Source: Marinobacterium_D sp050908845 (GTDB lineage: Bacteria > Pseudomonadota > Gammaproteobacteria > Pseudomonadales > Balneatricaceae). Taken from it: DNA of 64,000 nt. The stretch is from the NCBI RefSeq assembly GCF_050908845.1, contig NZ_CP194171.1, positions 4,340,001-4,404,000 on the forward strand, read 5' to 3'. Positions 61,776 through 64,000 of the stretch are shown in pieces. The first letter of the stretch is position 1. The number at the start of each line of letters is the position of its first letter. Below the pieces are notes generated by a model. The model ran no database searches, was not told the DNA's origin, and worked only from the letters and a program-made list of their open reading frames with translations. The translations under genes and the position numbers were made by a program.

Positions 61776-62335
61776 AACGGTTTCTGCTGCTCTCCATCGC
61801 CCTGTTGCTCTCGGCCTGCTCCTCGCTAAAGGGACCGACACAGCCCCCTGAAGAGGAACTCCGTGGCAGCCTCGATAACAGCTGGCAGTTCTCCGGCAGA
61901 GCCGGCATCCGCCAGGGCAACAGCGCAGATTCGGCATCGATCGACTGGTCGCAGCAGGATGACGCCTTCGAGATCCGCCTAAGCGGTCCGCTGGGTCAGG
62001 GCGGCGCCCTGATCAGCGGTAATGACAGCCGCGTTGAGATGCGCGTTGCCGGCGAGGATGAACTTTACCGCGGCAGCAGCCCGGAAGAGGTGATGTACCA
62101 GGCGCTGGGCTGGTATCTTCCGGTCAGCCAGGCACGTTACTGGGTTCAGGGACGCCCCGCACCGGGTTATGACTACACCGTCCTGCCCACCCAGCCCGGC
62201 TTCGAGCAGCTCGGCTGGCGCGTCGAAATTCAGCGTCTGACCCCCGTCACACCCTCGCTGACACTGCCGGGCAAACTGGAGTTCAGCTACAATGATCTGA
62301 GTGTCAAACTGGTGATTCGCACCTGGCAACCCTGA
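61772..62335 (+). CDS. lolB: Outer-membrane lipoprotein insertion protein LolB
   Basis: 187 residues from a GTG that overlaps the TPR gene stop by 4 bases. The lipobox is LLSAC (Cys16). The mature domain has the LolB pattern: NSWQFSGRAGIRQGNSADSASIDW near residue 32 and ALGWYLPVSQARYWVQGRPAP near residue 112. LolB receives lipoproteins from LolA and inserts them in the outer membrane. In most gammaproteobacteria ispE follows; here there are only 117 bases and then a tRNA. Confidence 0.94.
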   Translation: MKRFLLLSIALLLSACSSLKGPTQPPEEELRGSLDNSWQFSGRAGIRQGNSADSASIDWSQQDDAFEIRLSGPLGQGGALISGNDSRVEMRVAGEDELYRGSSPEEVMYQALGWYLPVSQARYWVQGRPAPGYDYTVLPTQPGFEQLGWRVEIQRLTPVTPSLTLPGKLEFSYNDLSVKLVIRTWQP

Positions 62336-62384
62336 TTAAATCACCTGTTCGCCGATTCCCTGCGTTCAATTTCCCTAACGGGGG

Positions 62385-62414
62385 TTGATTTTCCCAACCT
62401 GTTTGCCGAAAATA
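62385..62414 (+). promoter_or_regulatory. Candidate promoter of tRNA-Gln
   Basis: TTGATT (62385-62390), an 18-base spacer and AAAATA (62409-62414), followed by a GC-rich CGCGCC discriminator. Placed about 38 bases before the tRNA, with features of stringently controlled tRNA promoters. Confidence 0.45.
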
Positions 62415-62452
62415 CGCGCCTTCTTGGATCGGCGGTGTGCCGCCATGAATAC

Positions 62453-62527
62453 AGGGGTATCGCCAAGCGGTAAGGCACTGGATTCTGATTCCAGTATGCG
62501 CAGGTTCGAATCCTGCTACCCCTGCCA
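62453..62527 (+). tRNA. tRNA-Gln (anticodon CTG)
   Basis: A 75-base tRNA that folds by eye: acceptor arms AGGGGTA and TACCCCT, anticodon stem CTGGA/TCCAG with loop TTCTGAT (anticodon CTG, decoding CAG), T arm with GTTCGAATC, and encoded CCA. It matches E. coli glnV-type tRNAs. It lies between lolB and prs. Confidence 0.97.
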
Positions 62528-62603
62528 AATAAAGTTATCGATGACTGACTCCCTTTCAGCGACTTCGTCCGCCAACCCAGACTCAACCAAAAAGGTACGC
62601 GCC

Positions 62604-63545
62604 GTGTCTAAAATGATGGTTTTCACCGGCAACGCTAACCCTGCGCTGGCGCAGAAAGTGGTCGAGCGGCTGGACATCCCGCTGGGCAAGGCCAATGTCA
62701 CCCGCTTCAGCGATGGCGAAGTCAGTGTCGAAATCCAGGAGAACGTGCGTGGCAAGGATGTTTTCATCATCCAGTCCACCTGCGCACCGACCAACGACAA
62801 CCTGATGGAACTGATCGTGTTTGCTGACGCCATCCGCCGTGCATCGGCGACCCGTGTCACCGCGGTCATCCCCTACTTCGGTTACGCCCGCCAGGATCGC
62901 CGTCCGCGTTCCGCCCGTGTACCGATCAGCGCCAAGGTCGTTGCCAGCATGATCTCCAACGTCGGTATCGACCGCGTGATGACGGTCGACCTGCACGCCG
63001 ACCAGATTCAGGGCTTCTTCGATATCCCGGTAGATAACGTTTACGGCTCGCCGGTACTGCTCGACGACATTCTCGACCAGACCTACGACTACCCGATCGT
63101 TGTCTCCCCTGACGTGGGCGGTGTAGTCCGTGCCCGCGCTGTCGCCAAGCAGCTCGACTGCGACCTGGCGATCATCGACAAGCGTCGCGAGAAAGCCAAC
63201 GAAGCCCAGGTGATGAACATCATCGGTGACGTTTCCGGCCGTACCTGCATCCTGGTCGATGACATGTGCGATACCGCCGGTACCCTGTGCAAAGCCGCCA
63301 AGGCACTGAAAGACAAGGGCGCGTCCCGCGTGGTTTCCTATGTGACCCACCCGGTACTGTCTGGCCCTGCGATCAGCAATATTGCGAATTCAGAGTTGGA
63401 TGAGCTGGTTGTGACCGACACCATCCCGCTCTCCGATGCTGCAGCGAATTGCGAAAAGATTCGCCAGCTGACCCTGGCTCCCATGCTTGCCGAAGCGGTT
63501 CGCCGCGTCTGCAACGAGGAGTCAATTAGCGCCATGTTTCGCTAA
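62604..63545 (+). CDS. prs: Ribose-phosphate pyrophosphokinase
   Basis: 313 residues from the GTG at 62604 (SKMMVFTGNANPALAQKV), with AAAGG upstream; ATGs further upstream, including one at 62541 and others through the tRNA gene, give extended forms that do not match the family. Landmarks: YFGYARQDRRPRSARVP (residue ~93), the PRPP-binding VLVDDMCDTAGTLC-like segment (CILVDDMCDTAGTLCKA, ~215), and NEESISAMF at the end. It makes PRPP from ribose 5-phosphate and ATP. Confidence 0.96.
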   Translation: MSKMMVFTGNANPALAQKVVERLDIPLGKANVTRFSDGEVSVEIQENVRGKDVFIIQSTCAPTNDNLMELIVFADAIRRASATRVTAVIPYFGYARQDRRPRSARVPISAKVVASMISNVGIDRVMTVDLHADQIQGFFDIPVDNVYGSPVLLDDILDQTYDYPIVVSPDVGGVVRARAVAKQLDCDLAIIDKRREKANEAQVMNIIGDVSGRTCILVDDMCDTAGTLCKAAKALKDKGASRVVSYVTHPVLSGPAISNIANSELDELVVTDTIPLSDAAANCEKIRQLTLAPMLAEAVRRVCNEESISAMFR

Positions 63546-63562
63546 GCGATTCAGGCCTGAAA

Positions 63563-63582
63563 GTACCGGATACGTCCGGTAC
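63563..63582 (+). other. Stem-loop in prs-rplY spacer
   Basis: GTACCGGA-TACG-TCCGGTAC, an 8-base perfect stem with a four-base loop, 18 bases after the prs stop. No T tract follows. Confidence 0.55.
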
Positions 63583-63608
63583 ATACGTACCCGAAAGGGC
63601 TAATAAAT

Positions 63609-63644
63609 ACTGCACGCTTCTGGTCGCGGAAGCCTGCAGTTTTT
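63609..63644 (+). terminator. Terminator between prs and rplY
   Basis: Stem ACTGCA-c-GCTTC with GAAGC-c-TGCAGT around an 8-base loop, followed by TTTTT. It ends 21 bases before the rplY start, so rplY needs read-through or its own promoter in the 60 bases before the hairpin; the layout also fits a leader attenuator. Confidence 0.75.
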
Positions 63645-63665
63645 ATCTATTTAAAGGTAAACAAA

Positions 63666-64000
63666 ATGTCTAACATTGTAATCAACTCCCAGACCCGTAA
63701 CGATCAGGGGAAAGGTGCGAGCCGCCGCCTGCGTCGCGAAGGTCAGATCCCGGGCATCCTGTACGGAAGCGGTGAGCCGGTATCCCTGTCTGTCAACGCT
63801 AACGAGCTGTACAAGGCTGAGCTGCTGGAAGGCTTCTTCTCCTCCAAGCTCGCCCTGAACGTTGATGGCCAGGAAACTACTGTCATCATCAAGGACCTGC
63901 AGCGTCACCCGTTCAAGCCGCTGATCCTGCACGCTGACTTCCAGCGCGTTGATGACAGCAAGAAGATCAAGATCCAGGTTCCGCTGAACTTCGTCAACTT
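63666..64000 (+). CDS. rplY: 50S ribosomal protein L25/general stress protein Ctc (3' partial)
   Basis: The first ~111 residues of a longer L25 protein, open to the window end. The opening SNIVINSQTRNDQGKGASRRLRREGQIPGILYG and the FKPLILHADFQRVD segment are typical of L25/Ctc. It binds 5S rRNA. The start is an ATG with AAAGG upstream. E. coli L25 is only 94 residues, so the continuation shows this is the two-domain long form found in many pseudomonads and marine relatives. Confidence 0.95.
   Translation, partial: MSNIVINSQTRNDQGKGASRRLRREGQIPGILYGSGEPVSLSVNANELYKAELLEGFFSSKLALNVDGQETTVIIKDLQRHPFKPLILHADFQRVDDSKKIKIQVPLNFVN

Noticed and set aside
62385..62603. An N-terminal extension of prs running through tRNA-Gln
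   Set aside because: The extended frame overlaps the tRNA gene and does not match Prs; the GTG at 62604 gives the right length.

Overview
This window is 64 kb of a high-GC gammaproteobacterial chromosome. The prs / tRNA-Gln / lolB and hemA-prfA-prmC-moeB neighbourhoods, a cytochrome bo3 operon, TRAP and Liv-type uptake systems and a bufferin operon suggest a marine, Oceanospirillales- or Pseudomonadales-like heterotroph. The genus cannot be fixed from sequence reading alone. I see no rRNA, CRISPR array, prophage or insertion sequence. There is one tRNA.

Layout. 1-4.7 kb: the 3' part of a membrane inactive-transglutaminase protein with its ATP-grasp partner, a LysR/MFS divergent pair, and the remnant of a small B3-like gene that has lost its start. 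4.7-12 kb: a CecR/YbhGFSR-type efflux system (TetR regulator, HlyD protein, double ATPase, two permeases) that carries its own outer-membrane lipoprotein. 12-17.9 kb: a possible low-oxygen operon of pyruvate:ferredoxin oxidoreductase, a dihydroorotate-dehydrogenase-like flavoprotein and a CBS protein, with an FNR/ANR-type box at its head. 18-24.4 kb: an esterase, an exported protein, and cyoABCDE with a perfect FNR/ANR box upstream. 25-34 kb: glutarate catabolism (glaH, lhgO, a GabD-like dehydrogenase, a CsiR-like regulator) beside a TRAP transporter and a universal stress protein, divided by strong hairpin terminators.

34-38.6 kb: a compact five-gene operon that I do not recognise. It encodes an exported protein, a BioD/MobB-like P-loop protein, an ABC exporter whose catalytic residues are nearly all replaced, a serine alpha/beta-hydrolase and a lipoprotein. 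The genes overlap or nearly abut, and the base composition looks lower in GC than its neighbours. It is the best candidate in the window for an undescribed system.

38.8-49.4 kb: a class III aminotransferase, a divergent LysR regulator, a complete Liv-type ABC transporter, an MFS protein with a long acidic tail, and an Asp/Glu racemase-superfamily enzyme. 49.5-52 kb: a bufferin-type copper RiPP operon (DUF2282 precursor, MNIO/DUF692 enzyme, DUF2063 partner, DoxX). 52-55.8 kb: two transporters, SixA, a hypothetical protein and a CoA-binding protein. 55.8-64 kb: the housekeeping block moeB-prmC-prfA-hemA (minus strand), then a TPR lipoprotein, lolB, tRNA-Gln(CTG), prs and rplY (plus strand). ispE is missing from its usual place between lolB and the tRNA/prs.

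How the genes work together. The 25-46 kb half is dedicated to importing and oxidising small carboxylic and amino acids. Glutarate goes to L-2-hydroxyglutarate and then 2-oxoglutarate; semialdehydes are oxidised by the GabD-like enzyme; amino donors pass through the class III aminotransferase. Electrons go to quinone through LhgO and on to the bo3 oxidase. The two FNR/ANR boxes suggest opposite oxygen control of the bo3 oxidase and of the ferredoxin-linked pyruvate enzyme.
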